A stretch of DNA of 64,000 nt from Cryptomeria japonica. Lineage: Eukaryota > Streptophyta > Pinopsida > Cupressales > Cupressaceae. Numbering within the stretch: the first letter of the stretch is position 1; every line of letters begins with the position of its first letter. The DNA lies in assembly GCF_030272615.1 (NCBI RefSeq), contig NC_081408.1, positions 304,333,450 to 304,397,449 on the forward strand, given 5' to 3'. Shown piece by piece: positions 33,001 to 43,173 of this stretch. The position numbers and the translations under genes were made by a program. The notes beneath the pieces are model-generated. The model searched no databases. It was not told the DNA's origin and saw nothing but the letters and a program-made list of their open reading frames with translations.

Positions 33001-33343
33001 CAGTCTTATAAATATTCTTAATTTCCTCATCACCTAATTCCTCTATATGACAATGTATATACATTCTAGGGTCTTCAACAAAAACTACTCCCTTAGGAAT
33101 TTGAGAAAATGCACCAATGTTATCATCTTTCTTGGCAATTTCTGGAACTAACTGGAATACGGGTCTAGGGCATTTAATAACTTCGACAACAGTGGGGTTT
33201 GCAATGAATTCAGGAATAGATGAAGAAGTCACGATTATAAATACCTTTATCTGCCTTAGGAATGATTGCTTGATGAATTGCTTCACTTCTTTGCTTGGAA
33301 TGCCTTCGCTCAGGAATTTTCGCGCTCTCAAAGATTTGAATGC
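30020..33343 (-). pseudogene. Element C ORF2: long conserved non-Pol protein broken only by stop codons
   Basis: I do not recognise this protein. One minus-strand frame runs from about 33343 to 30020 (roughly 1,108 codons) with no frameshift. Its only interruptions are stops at 32981 (TGA), 32858 (TAG), 31817 (TAG), 31322 (TAA), 30971 (TAG) and one between 30938 and 30970 (TAG). Order of parts: an N-terminal region with PEFIANPTVVEV and VEDPRMYIHCHIEELGDEEI; a central region with VCEWLKDELIDNLGKIKK and GTFRFGNLLVCLMLHI; a basic segment; a lysine-rich start of the next section (TPKKKKTQQ); an acidic segment; and a C-terminal coiled coil (EEELLKLEREKERIKEKAKY). F encodes the same N-terminal and central parts, so it belongs to the family and is not a one-off capture. 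It loosely recalls the plant-transposon-type domain of other pol-less elements; that is a guess. Confidence 0.7.
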
Positions 33344-33680
33344 TCAGTGGAATGAAAATGGAGCCCAAACACTTGCTTTATAATGTTATTTTCGCCAACC
33401 ACCACATTTAATGCTTGCTGATTAAGTCACAACTTAACTCATCTGCCGGTGTAGAAGTGATTTCAACTTCTCACCATCAACCGAGGGAATAATAGCATGT
33501 TTTTCATTATGTTGCTAAACCCCCAAAGGAATTTTCTTCAATTAGATGAACAGTCTCCTGCCGGTGGAGTGTTACTTTGTTCTGCCGGTGGAGGAGTATT
33601 CCTATCACCATTTAGATCTGACTTTTTGATCCCTTGTTTTGAGAATTCTTGCTTTACCTCTTCAACCTTTTCTTTACCTT
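33344..33680 (-). other. Spacer between ORF1 and ORF2 of element C
   Basis: Several frames with stops. The minus strand carries three CCACCGGCA-type motifs (plus-strand TGCCGGTG near 33444, 33560 and 33581). The original ORF2 start may lie here, as in F near 62164. Confidence 0.4.
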
Positions 33681-34703
33681 TCAAGTTAGAACCTTTATTG
33701 TTTGCCGGTGGTACCTTCTACAAAATTTTGCAATATGTCCAATTTTGTTACAAGCATAACAAGTTACATTATTTTTCTGAATAGCTTTCCCATATCCTAT
33801 GCCTATTTGTGTTCTGCATTGATTAGATAAATGTCCAAATCTTCCACAAACATAACATCTTACATTCATTCTGTAATTCTATGAATTATGACCAATTTTG
33901 TTGCATTTGGAACATTGACTGGTGGGTGTATTAGTGCTCTGATAGTTTCTAGATCTACACTGATTTTCTCTATGACCATACTTATTACAGTTAAAGCATT
34001 GGCCATTAAATTTGTAAGCATTTGGTTGTCTTACCGGTTTTCTATGATCATGTGTGTTTGCAGTACCGGAGCATTCACCAACTTCAAAGCTAAGGCCATT
34101 TGTGTCACCATTAGGTTTCTGATTCTTCAACATGTTACCAAGTTCTTCTGAACTTTTCTTGAATTTCTCCTTGTGTTGATTTGCAGCAGCCAGTTCTCTT
34201 TCCAAGATTCATTTCTATCTCATGAGTTCATTTGAGTCATTTTGTGTATGCATTAGATCTGTCTTTAATATATCATTTTCATGGCTAAGTCTTGTATTTG
34301 TATTTTTAGCATCATTCAGTCTTCTAGTCAATTCTTCTTCATTTTTCTTCCTATCTTCAATTTCTTTGCAAAATCTCATAGTCATATCTTGCATCTCATT
34401 CTTTGTAGTAGTGTTTTCAAGTTTTAGCTTGCTCACCAAATCACTAAGAGTTTCCTTTTCATCATTCTCATTTTTCATCTTTTCACAAAGTTCTCTTCTC
34501 TTATTTCTTGCAATGGTAAGATTTTCTTGAAGTGCTTGAATAATATCCTGTGCAACCTTTAGATCATCTTCAAGTTTGATATTTTTGAACTTTTCTGCAT
34601 CATAGTCTGAGAGAGCTATTTCCAATTGCTTCATCAAGTTTTTCATCTCTACGGGTGTCAAGATCTTCCTCAAGCTGTTAGGCTTTTGAAAATAGAGGAC
34701 CAA
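33681..34703 (-). pseudogene. Element C ORF1: coiled-coil and CCHC zinc-knuckle protein (Gag-like)
   Basis: One minus-strand frame from about 34703 to 33681 is interrupted by a few stops (TAG and TGA near 34206-34214, and one at 33879) but no frameshift. The first 160 residues are a long heptad-rich coiled coil (MKQLEIALSDYDAEKFKNIK, NEMQDMTMRFCKEIEDRKKN). The second part has zinc knuckles: CFNCNKYGHRENQC, a damaged CSKCNKIGH, CYVCGRFGHLSNQC and CYACNKIGHIAKFC. This layout suggests RNA packaging and self-assembly, as for Gag, although no classical capsid domain is evident. F has the same protein at 60824-61760. Confidence 0.8.
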
Positions 34704-34717
34704 GCTCTGATACCAAT
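34703..34717 (-). other. Primer binding site of element C (initiator tRNA-Met)
   Basis: The minus strand reads ATTGGTATCAGAGC directly after the LTR end CCTAACA. It contains TGGTATCAGAGC, the usual plant initiator tRNA-Met complement. Confidence 0.93.
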
Positions 34718-35541
34718 TGTTAGGATTCCCAAAGATACTGAGAGGGGGGGGGGGGGTGAATTAGTATCTAAGAGGGGGGGGGGGGGGTGAATTAGTATCT
34801 AACCGGTTGTTGAATTTACTTGATTTAAAACATGTAAAGCATGTCAATATAGTGTACTGGTAAACCAGAAATAATGTAGTAAACAAGAATAACAACAGCC
34901 ACATAAGAAGCACACGATAACACAATATTTTAACGAGGAAATCCGGTGTGGGAAAAACCTCGGTGGGATTTGTGACCCACAATATTTGCTTACTAGCCAA
35001 TAAGTGAATATTACTCTTACAATAGGGGCCTGCACATGTAGGAAGGCCAAGTGCCTAGAGCTCACTGCTCAATTACAAAATGGGAAGTCTCACTGACTTA
35101 CAAAATGGATTATGCAAATCCAATGTCTTGTACTGCTTCAAAATAGCATCTGCTATGCCAGATCCAGTACCGGTTTTAGCTCTGCTTCATACATAAACCC
35201 TTAACCTATAATTTGCATATTAGGTCTGCATATTTTTGCTTATTTGCTTCCTTACAAATGTTCTATAATTATCTCATACATATATGAGTCATTTTACAAC
35301 TCGCCATGTCATCTTACAATGATTTTACAATAATTTACAAAATATATTATAAACAAAATTCCCATCGGCCTGGGTGCTAGTATACTTCATTTTACTGCCG
35401 GTGGTCTATGTGTTGGTGTAGAGTTTGTCTTTGCTGGTGCCGGTAAATTGTCTTGCCGGTGTCAAAGGATTGCAAGGTTGCCATCAATGACAAAACCTTC
35501 AATCACCTATAATATCTCATTGGAGTGTGCATTTGCCAACA
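34718..35541 (-). repeat. 5' LTR of element C
   Basis: Same ends as the 3' LTR but 33 bp longer. The excess is explained by a 30-bp tandem duplication plus extra G residues at 34741-34801. Confidence 0.95.
34741..34801. repeat. 30-bp tandem duplication with G runs in the 5' LTR of C
   Basis: Two units, AGA then 13 or 14 G, then TGAATTAGTATCTA, lie head to tail (34741-34770 and 34771-34801). The 3' LTR has one unit with 11 G. Slippage at the G run is the likely cause; an assembly error is possible. Confidence 0.9.
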
Positions 35542-35546
35542 CAAAA
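35542..35546. repeat. Right TSD of element C (CAAAA)
   Basis: Second copy of the pentamer; LTR A continues as TATAACCAACTAGCCGTTGG. Confidence 0.95.
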
Positions 35547-35905
35547 TATAACCAACTAGCCGTTGGGTAACCACATCTCAAAAATTGCAAAAGTTGCTCA
35601 TAACAACATAGCAACTTTTTACACATTATGACGTTACACACTTGCCTTCATATTGAAGGTTACAAATTGGACACACAACACCTCTAGGACCTCTAGACAC
35701 AAAAAACACAAATAAAATGCCCATACAAGGCTTGATTCCAAGTATACAACTTTGGAGCCTTAGGGTTTATTATAAGCATTGGTAGCATTGGACCTACCAT
35801 GTCCATTTAGGACCCACACAAGAAACCTTCAAGACAACACATCATGTTGCTTGCAAACATATATGCTTTCACACCTTGGAGTCACCTTTGAGTGCCCCTG
35901 CACCA
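35547..35905 (-). repeat. 5' LTR of element A, distal fragment
   Basis: It matches about 7615-7974 of the 3' LTR and ends CCCCTGCACCA, the start of the LTR as read on the minus strand. Confidence 0.93.
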
Positions 35906-35910
35906 CCTTC
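35906..35910. repeat. Right TSD of element A (CCTTC)
   Basis: Identical to 6397-6401. Confidence 0.95.
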
Positions 35911-37090
35911 CTACATAATTAATTTAATTATGCTTATTCTTCTTGGAATTAACTAAATCAAAATTTATTAACTTTATCATTATAGTCTAATGATTAATTT
36001 GGCAATAGATTAATTATTTTTTTATTCTTCTAAAGTCATCCAAATCATTATTTCTTCTAAACTCCGAACAGTTAATTAATTCCAATTAATTAACCTAATC
36101 ACGTGATTCCTACAAATCACTTCTGCTAATCCTCACTTGACCTAATTAATTCTTCTATAATCAGGCTTACCATTATCCTCCAATTTTAAATTCCTCCACT
36201 CATTCTCTCTCCTCTTGTTATATCCTCCTAACATTCCCACTTGCATTCTAATCTCTCATTAATCCACTTCCCTAATCACTTTCATATCCATGATTAGGGG
36301 GTAAGTCAACTCTTTACCATAAATTGTTTTCCCATCTCATCTCCCAACCTTAAATGGCACCCACTTTTGTCTATCCAAGGAATTTTGAATCCCTTGAATC
36401 TCCCCATGCCCTCTCTTCCCAGGGAACATTTAATTCATTTTCTCTTTTATTCTTCCCACACAAACCATTATTTGATAATTTTTTATTCTCTTGTCCTCTC
36501 CCAAGGAATTCTAAATTTCTTTTTATTCTCCCAATGTACTTGGGGACCTCTTCCACATGTACCTTGAGGTGTGTGAAGACAAGAAATGCCTTTATGGCAA
36601 ATCTCTTGAATTCGACACCTTGTCCTCTCAATCCTCTCTCCCATTTTCTCTCAATCCTATCCCTTCATTCCAAATCAATCTTGGACCTCCATTTTGGTCT
36701 CTCTAAACTATAAATTGGGGTCTCATTTCCTCAAAAATCATCCAATTTTCATGTAATCTCATGCTATCCATTTGAACTTCAAATCCATTCATAGCATCCT
36801 TATAATGTCCAATTCATATCTCATCTAAGCCATGTCCATTCATCACTCAATCATCCAATCCAAGTCACTCTTGTTGTTTAGTGGAGAGAAATCCACAATC
36901 CAACCAAGGACCAATTCAATCACGTTAGGAAGGGGCGCATTCTTCACTTCACCAAAGGTCCAATCCTAGGGAGTAAGGGAAGGTATAAAGGTTTCATTTT
37001 GCATGTTTGTGCTTTATTTATATTTCTTGATTAGTATATGCATTTGAATCCTCTAACCCCATTTTCCTTGGATCCATTTTGGCATGCCCA
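35911..37090 (+). repeat. 5' LTR of E, right fragment
   Basis: It resumes LTR E after element A. It is AT-rich, with a TATA-like box CTATAAATTGG at about 36708 and a C/T-rich upstream part like that of LTR B. The end at GGCATGCCCA (37090) is set by position relative to the PBS and likeness to the B end. Joined to 6352-6401 it gives 1,230 bp. No second copy is in view to confirm. Confidence 0.7.
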
Positions 37091-39705
37091 ATGGGACTCA
37101 CTTCATGGGTCAATCTAATCCTTGTGATGTTGTTTGAAGTACACTTTTAGCTAGCAAGTCGAAGTTCTAAGTGAAAAAAAGGCTTTTCTGGGCAGCTTTA
37201 AGCATTCTGCGCCTGTGCAAGGACAAATTGTGCCTGTGTCAAGAGTTTATGCACCTATGTCAAGAGTTTTTGTGCCTGTGTAGGTGAGACCTGTTCTTGT
37301 GTAACCCAAACCTATGCCTATGCAGGGTCCGGGGGTAGTTTATCATGGTTTCTCTAGCTTGCAAGTTTGTTTAGTTATTTTATGCTTTTAGGGATAAAAT
37401 AGGATTGAATATGGACTAATAAGGATAAAATGAACTCATTTAGCTCTTATTAGGTTGGTGAATGAATAAAAATCTTCCATACTAAGTTTGATGCAAAGTT
37501 TGGCTTAAAAAGGATAAAAATCTTCAATTTGGGGGCTATAAAAGGAACATAAATCTTTCAATTTTGCTTTGATTAAATTTAAATAAACCTAATTAGGATT
37601 TAGAAAGGTTAAATAAACTCAAATAGGCTAATTATAAGGGCAATGACAACAAATTCTCACTCTAAGATTATCAGGGTTTCTAAGTGAACAAAGTTCTGCA
37701 TTTCACCCTAAAGGGGCCTATAACCTTTACATTTCTCATTTTGTGAGTTGAATTTTCTTTCTTAGGAATAAATATACCATTTAGGACTTTAATTTGTGTG
37801 AAATAATGGTTTCATGGTGAATGATAAGCCCCAATAGAGACTATTTTCTTAATATTAGGGTTTATATGCTCATTCTAGGCTTCATTTGTGCTAAATTGAC
37901 CTTTGATTGACTGAATCTCATTGCTTTACATAGGCACTGCACTCCCGCACTTGTGTTGAAGGTAATTGTGCCCATTTTCAAACAATTTGAGCATATTGTC
38001 AAACATTTTGTGTTTGTACAGGGTTTTGGGGCAGTTTGTCCTAGTTGCTTCAATTGGTAAAATTGATCAATTTTTTATGTTTTTAGGACAAAAACAAAGT
38101 TGTTTACTGACAAATTTGATTTAATTGGACTCAGTTAGCATAAAAAAGAATGTAAATTGGCAACAATTCCTCTCATTTGAGTCTTTAGGATTTCTGGAAG
38201 AGTCAAGTGTTGCATTTTAGTTTGACGGGCTCATAACTTCCGCATTTCTCAAATTGGGTTTTGCACTCATGTTGTTGGCTATTGATACATCATATGATGG
38301 TCACAATTGAACCAATAAATTATAATCATAGTGAATTTTGGGCTCACATAGGGAAATTTTCTCAAAATTAGGGTTTGCAAACTCATTATAGGCCTCAATT
38401 GTGCAAAACTAGCCTTCGGTGACTAATTTCACTGTTTTACACAAGAACCGAACTCTTGCACCCGTGTTTGAACAAATTGTACATACGTTGCAACTTTTTG
38501 TGCATTTTTCACAACATTTTTCACTTGTATTAAAACTTTATATGACTATGTTGCAACAAATTGTGCCTATGTCTGACTGTTTTGTGCCTATGCAGAGGCA
38601 TAAAGGAAGGTATAATCTTGAAACTCAATCATCAATTAGGTCAATTTCAATTCATTTATCAGATTTTAGGCTTTTGTGTTACTAATGATTTGTGTAGCAA
38701 CTTGGCGTCTGTTGGGAGAAGACATACATTGAAACTAGTAACACTCGTTTTGTAGTACAATTGTCGAAGACATTGGTTTTTCCACTAGTATTAGTTTGCT
38801 TTCTTGTATCTTAGATTAACAAACACTTATATGTGGGATTACAAATAATATTTGTATTTTGTGTCCTATGTGATTGCACTTATGAAGAGCACTCCCATAG
38901 CTAACACACATAGTATCCTCTCCCCCTGATCTTCATGATATTGGGTGCACAAGAAAAGTGTTAGTGATGCTCAAGTTTTATTCTTGTAGGTAGAGGGTTT
39001 GTCACCCTGAGAAGCTCATTGGGCCAAGTGAGGGGAGAATGACCCAAGCGGTAATGGGCTATTAGTTGAGTCACCTCTTGGCCGCTATATAAAACACATG
39101 GGACAAAATTCCCAATGATGGGTGCTAATTGCCTACCTACGTCAACTTCCCTAGTACATGTGTTCTATAGGAAGGAAGCCTCCCGATGGAGAGTATATAT
39201 GGATGCCTGAAAGAGAGTCTCGTACTAAGAACCTTGTTTTAGTAGTCAAAATACTCACATCCATGGTGTAGGGGATGTGGATTGTACCCCAAAGATACCT
39301 CTCATGTACCCACTCAAGATGAGATAGGAATCCCTCATATGATATTCGGATCTTTGGGATAAGAGAATCTAGTATGCCTGAGAAGTGAGTGTCATGGAGG
39401 TGAGCCAGTGCTACTAGAATATCTATTTGTCCACTTGTTTAAGGTATTGCATTATGCGAGAGGCCCATTGGATGGTTTCCTTTTTTGAGCCTAGGTTGTA
39501 TGCTTGGAGTGTCTTCATTTAATTTTCTCATTGGGCTAATCTAGCCCCCCCACACTTTGATGCTCATTGCAAAGCATTTCCCTTGGCCAATGTGTTTGTT
39601 CATGTTTGATTTCTCTTACCAAGAGTAGACAAAGTCCATAACCTTTCCACATTGGTTCAAAATTTTACCTCCTTCACTCATGCATCATAAAACCAATTCC
39701 ATTAA
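37091..39705 (+). other. PBS and leader of element E with three diverged repeat units
   Basis: TGGGACTCACTTCATGGG from 37092 is the putative PBS. Clusters of a GTGCCTGTGT-like motif lie at about 37200-37325, 37930-38020 and 38435-38600, each separated by similar blocks (TTAGGGTTT...GCTCAT...AGGC and GTTTTTAGGGA-type stretches), so the leader is an old tandem array with units of about 0.5-0.7 kb. From 38895 the sequence matches the B leader. No convincing ORF before 39706. Confidence 0.6.
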
Positions 39706-39990
39706 ACATCCCAAGAAGTCTATCTATCTCCAAGTCAAGAAGAAGAATCCTAGATATAAACAAATCCTCAAGCGTCGAAATTTTTTATACATCAATCAAA
39801 AACTAGATTGTTGAAACATAGGACATTTTTGCACCATTTCCATGATTACCTTCACAATTACAACAACGATTTTGACAAAGAATCCTTAAGAATCTGTGCT
39901 TTCCATCAAAGATTAGGATTATCCCAATCAATCAATAAGAGTGGTCACATCTCATATTCCAACTTGCCTTCTCTAAAAATCACATATTGA
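39706..39990 (+). pseudogene. Pre-gag ORF of element E (frameshifted)
   Basis: The first frame gives VKKKNPRYKQILKRRNFLYI then NQKL and a stop. One base later another frame continues LLKHRTFLHHFHDYLHNYNN and DFDKESLRICAFHQ. This matches residues about 22-75 of the B pre-gag ORF in order. A single frameshift near 39800 splits it. It lies about 0.7 kb before the gag start. Function unknown; see the B copy. Confidence 0.55.
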
Positions 39991-40664
39991 GTGATTAGTC
40001 CATCTAAGGTAACCTCCTTTATCTTTCTTCAATTCATCTTTTCTTCTATATTCATTGCCATACCTTTCTTCCATAATCACATCCATAATCTCTAAAGACT
40101 TAGCACACTAGCCAATCAATATTCAATCTTAATCAATCATCAATCAATCAATCAACATCATCCTAAGGTTAATACTTTGCAAAAGTTTGATTTAGACCTT
40201 CATCCTTAATCAATTATCAATTTTCTTTTGTGCTTGGGAAAGAATCTCTCATAAGTACCTTTGCTTAATTACTTGGGTTGATCAAAACCCTAATCCTTCT
40301 ACCCTATTTTTCTTAGGAATGTAAGTCTATCCTAAGTAGAAGAAGGCTTCATCAATTATTCCTAATCCAAAGGTCTCAATTTTTCCCTAGTTTGGTTGTC
40401 ACCTTTCTTTGTGGTCACATCATCAATCCCCATCTAAGTTATAATTCAAAGGCTAAGGTGTCATCTTAATCAAATCAATCTTATCCTAATCTAAGGACCA
40501 TCCAAATCAATTTCAATCCAATCCAAATCAAAAATCAAATCAAAACTTTCTAAGTCCTCACATCACTTTTTCTTATCAAATCCAAACCATTTTCCAAGTC
40601 CTTTCATCACTTTGATATTCAAGGTTACCTATGTATGGTATTGAATCGCTCACAAAAAGTGAAG
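39991..40664 (+). other. Spacer between pre-gag ORF and gag of E
   Basis: C/A-rich noncoding DNA with repeated AATCAATC and CAAATCAA strings. No ORF. Confidence 0.5.
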
Positions 40665-42717
40665 ATGGCCACATAGGGGAATGAGATTCCTGAAACTAGT
40701 CACCTCTTCAATCAAGATCCACAACAAGAAGAGGAACTTATTGATCAACCCAAACTTTCTCCACGTGTCCAATCCTTCATAAAGGACCCTTACAATCAAG
40801 ACTTGATGGAAAGATTTTTCAAACATGATCCTAATTGGCTTGTGACTCAGCTCATCACCCAAGGGGCACACTTACCCCCTGGTTTTGATAGATCTATCCT
40901 TGATAAACTGCTGAAAGGTGACCTTACAAACAATTCCATTCTCAATCCCCTTCTTCATCCACTACCTATGAAATCCACTCTCGCAACCACCTTGCCTACA
41001 ATTTCTATTCCCTCAAACATCTCTAATCCTCCAAGGACATCCATACCTCTTCACAACATGGCTAATTACATCAACACAAGCTTGCCTCCCACTAGAACCA
41101 TTTGTGGGTCACGCCCTCAAAACACTACCCAACCTCTTATGTTTGGATATAAATATATTGGTGGTGGTGGTGGCATCTCATCCATGTCCAATCAAATCCT
41201 AGGATGCAACATTGGTCATTATGTCCCCAATATCCATAATCAACAACCTAACCTTTTAAAGGAAATTCAGGTTTTGAAGGACCCTATCAAAAATTTGAAG
41301 GATGGGAATAACAAGAGACCTTATACTTTTGAAGAAATATGACCCTTCCATTTTAGTCACACCCTATCCTCCAGGTTTTGAGATGCCCAGGTTTGAAAAG
41401 TATAAGGGAAAGGGAAATCCTAGAGACCACGTTTGTGAATTTGACATCCTTTGTCAGGAGGTCTCTTATAGTTATGTCTACCTTAGAAGACTTTTTCCTA
41501 AAAATTATTAGTGGGGATGCCCTCTCTTGGGTTTTTGCCTTACCCCATGGCTCCATCGAGTCCTTCCCAGACCTAGCAGAAAAGTTTGTGTCCCATTATG
41601 CTTACAATATTGAGAACAATGTTTCCATGATGGAAAGGCCCAGAGAAACCTTCGCCAAATTTCTCCAAAGGTGGCGACATCTTATCAATAAGTTTATGTA
41701 GGACATACTAGAGCCAAATCAAGTTGAGTTGTTTCAACATAATCTGGTACCTGAATTATCTAGACCTTTAACTTGTCAATATTTGGACACCTTCGAACAA
41801 ATCACTAAGAAGGGCCTAGCCTTAGAACGTGTCCTCCTATAGGAAGGAACATTAAAAAACTATCAAAAATCTGATCAAGGTTCCTCCTCCTACAATGACA
41901 AGCCCAAGTATTGGTCTAAAAAAAAAAATATTGTTAATAATGGAGACATTAACACCAAGTGTGTCCAGACTGTGGTTGCCCCTTCAAAACCCACCACCAC
42001 CAACAATATATTCAACACTCAATCCAACTCTTGCAACCAAACCCAACCTCATAATAATGTCTCCCAAGGTCAACCTCCCCACTCCAACAATTAGTATTAG
42101 TGTGAGTATACTCCACTTGCCAAACCCATTGAGGTCATCTTCCAAAATCTTGTCAAGGTTAGCATTGTTGTCTTTTCGATAACGCGCCCTTTCAATGAAA
42201 ATCAACCCAAACCCCAATGGTATAATGAAAAAAAATATTGTGACTACCATCATGTCAATGGTTGTAATACATGCAAGTGTATGAAATTGAAGAATTACAT
42301 CCAATATCCAATTGACATGGGTGATATTGAAGTTGCAACCGCGAAGCCTAGTAATTCTAATGACAAACTTAAAATGTACCAAGACCCTTTTCCTAATCAT
42401 GGTAAGAAAAAAACCTCATCATCTCATGTAGTTAATTATGACTATACCAATTATGTCTTCGACTTTGACTCATTGGTAGGCCGCATCGAATATGTCGATA
42501 ACCATGTTAACACCATCACAATCCAAGGAGCTGATCCTCCTTTGGCCTCTCATAGACCCAGGGTTACCATCAAAGGTGTCCCTCCTCCCCAATCATCAAA
42601 CCAATTCTTTCAATCAAGAATAGTTATTCAAGGTGCTTCACCTTCCACTTCATATTCCCAGAATGACTACAATGTTACCACCCAAAGAGGGAGAGTAACC
42701 ATCTAGAGAGCTCCTTG
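40665..42717 (+). pseudogene. Element E gag
   Basis: Likely start ATG 40665, with TAG at codon 4 where CAG (Gln) is probable. The frame then runs to 41342 (FFKHDPNWLVTQLITQGAHL). After frame changes come the Gag core, YPPGFEMPRFEKYKGKGNPR, DALSWVFALPHGSIESFPDL and FVSHYAYNIENNVSMMERPR, then LEPNQVELFQHNLVPELSRP. A knuckle-like motif YCDYHHVNGCNTCKC near 42235 replaces the second His of CX2HX4HX4C with Cys. Repeated TIQGADPP / TIKGVPPP / VIQGASPS segments (42510-42690) precede protease. Many stops; not functional. Confidence 0.78.
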
Positions 42718-43173
42718 CCATCCTTCACAACCACCCACATCATCCACCCATCACTACGATATCCTCGATCATCCCAACAAGACACCTGCACAGATCTGTA
42801 TCTTGGAATTTCTCGAGACTTCACCCATCCATAAAGAGATGTTTAAACAAGCCCTTCTAGAGTCTTGTGTCCTAGATAATATCAATGGAGCCCAATTCCA
42901 AGCCCTTATCGACAACCTCATTGCACAACATCGCCTTGTTTTCACATGTAAGGATGCACAATCTGATGATCCATCCCACAACAAACCCCTTCATATTGAG
43001 GCCATTTTACAAAAGCATAAAATCAAGAGGGTCCTTGTAGACAGTGGATTTGACTTAAACCTTTGTACATATAAGTTGACTAAACAACTAGGTATCTCTG
43101 AAGATTTGGTCAAGACATCTGGAAAGATTACCATCAAAGCCTATGATGATGCAAAAAGAGTTTCACAAGGTAT
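42718..43173 (+). pseudogene. Element E protease, part before insertion of D
   Basis: The frame 42803-43173 contains LHIEAILQKHKIKRVLVDSG, with an intact Asp-Ser-Gly catalytic motif, then FDLNLCTYKLTKQLGI and ITIKAYDDAKRVSQG. D is inserted directly after this. The protease resumes at 54422 as TLPLQVGPAIVDTTCQVLDL. Upstream, EFLETSPIHKEMFKQALLES matches the B segment LEILRLSPSHKTILDQALQE. Confidence 0.8.
43169..43173. repeat. Left TSD of element D (GGTAT)
   Basis: The right copy at 54417-54421 is GGTAC. The single C/T difference is most simply a later mutation. Confidence 0.85.

Larger units (their letters stand above)
29027..35541 (-). mobile_element. Element C: 6.5-kb pol-less LTR element with two novel-looking ORFs
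   Basis: LTRs of 791 and 824 bp, a perfect initiator tRNA-Met PBS, a clear polypurine tract and CAAAA duplications define it exactly. Between the LTRs, on the minus strand, lie ORF1 (coiled coil plus CCHC knuckles) and ORF2 (about 1,100 codons, no protease, RT or integrase motifs). The LTR ends (TGTTGGCAA...CCTAACA) and the PBS resemble Copia-type elements, so Copia machinery may have mobilised it; that is inference. F is a second member of the family. Confidence 0.95.
6402..35905 (-). mobile_element. Element A: chromodomain Ty3/Gypsy retrotransposon split by B and C
   Basis: A is bounded by CCTTC duplications. Removing B, C and their duplications leaves about 7.8 kb: LTRs of 1,573 and 1,554 bp, a PBS related to initiator tRNA-Met, gag with a CCHC knuckle, protease, RT, RNase H, integrase and a C-terminal chromodomain, all on the minus strand. 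The chromodomain places it among chromoviruses. I cannot fix the clade. It inserted into the 5' LTR of E. Confidence 0.93.

Noticed and set aside
36354-36713. A 119-codon frame in LTR E
   Set aside because: C/T-rich LTR sequence with overlapping frames on both strands and no motif.
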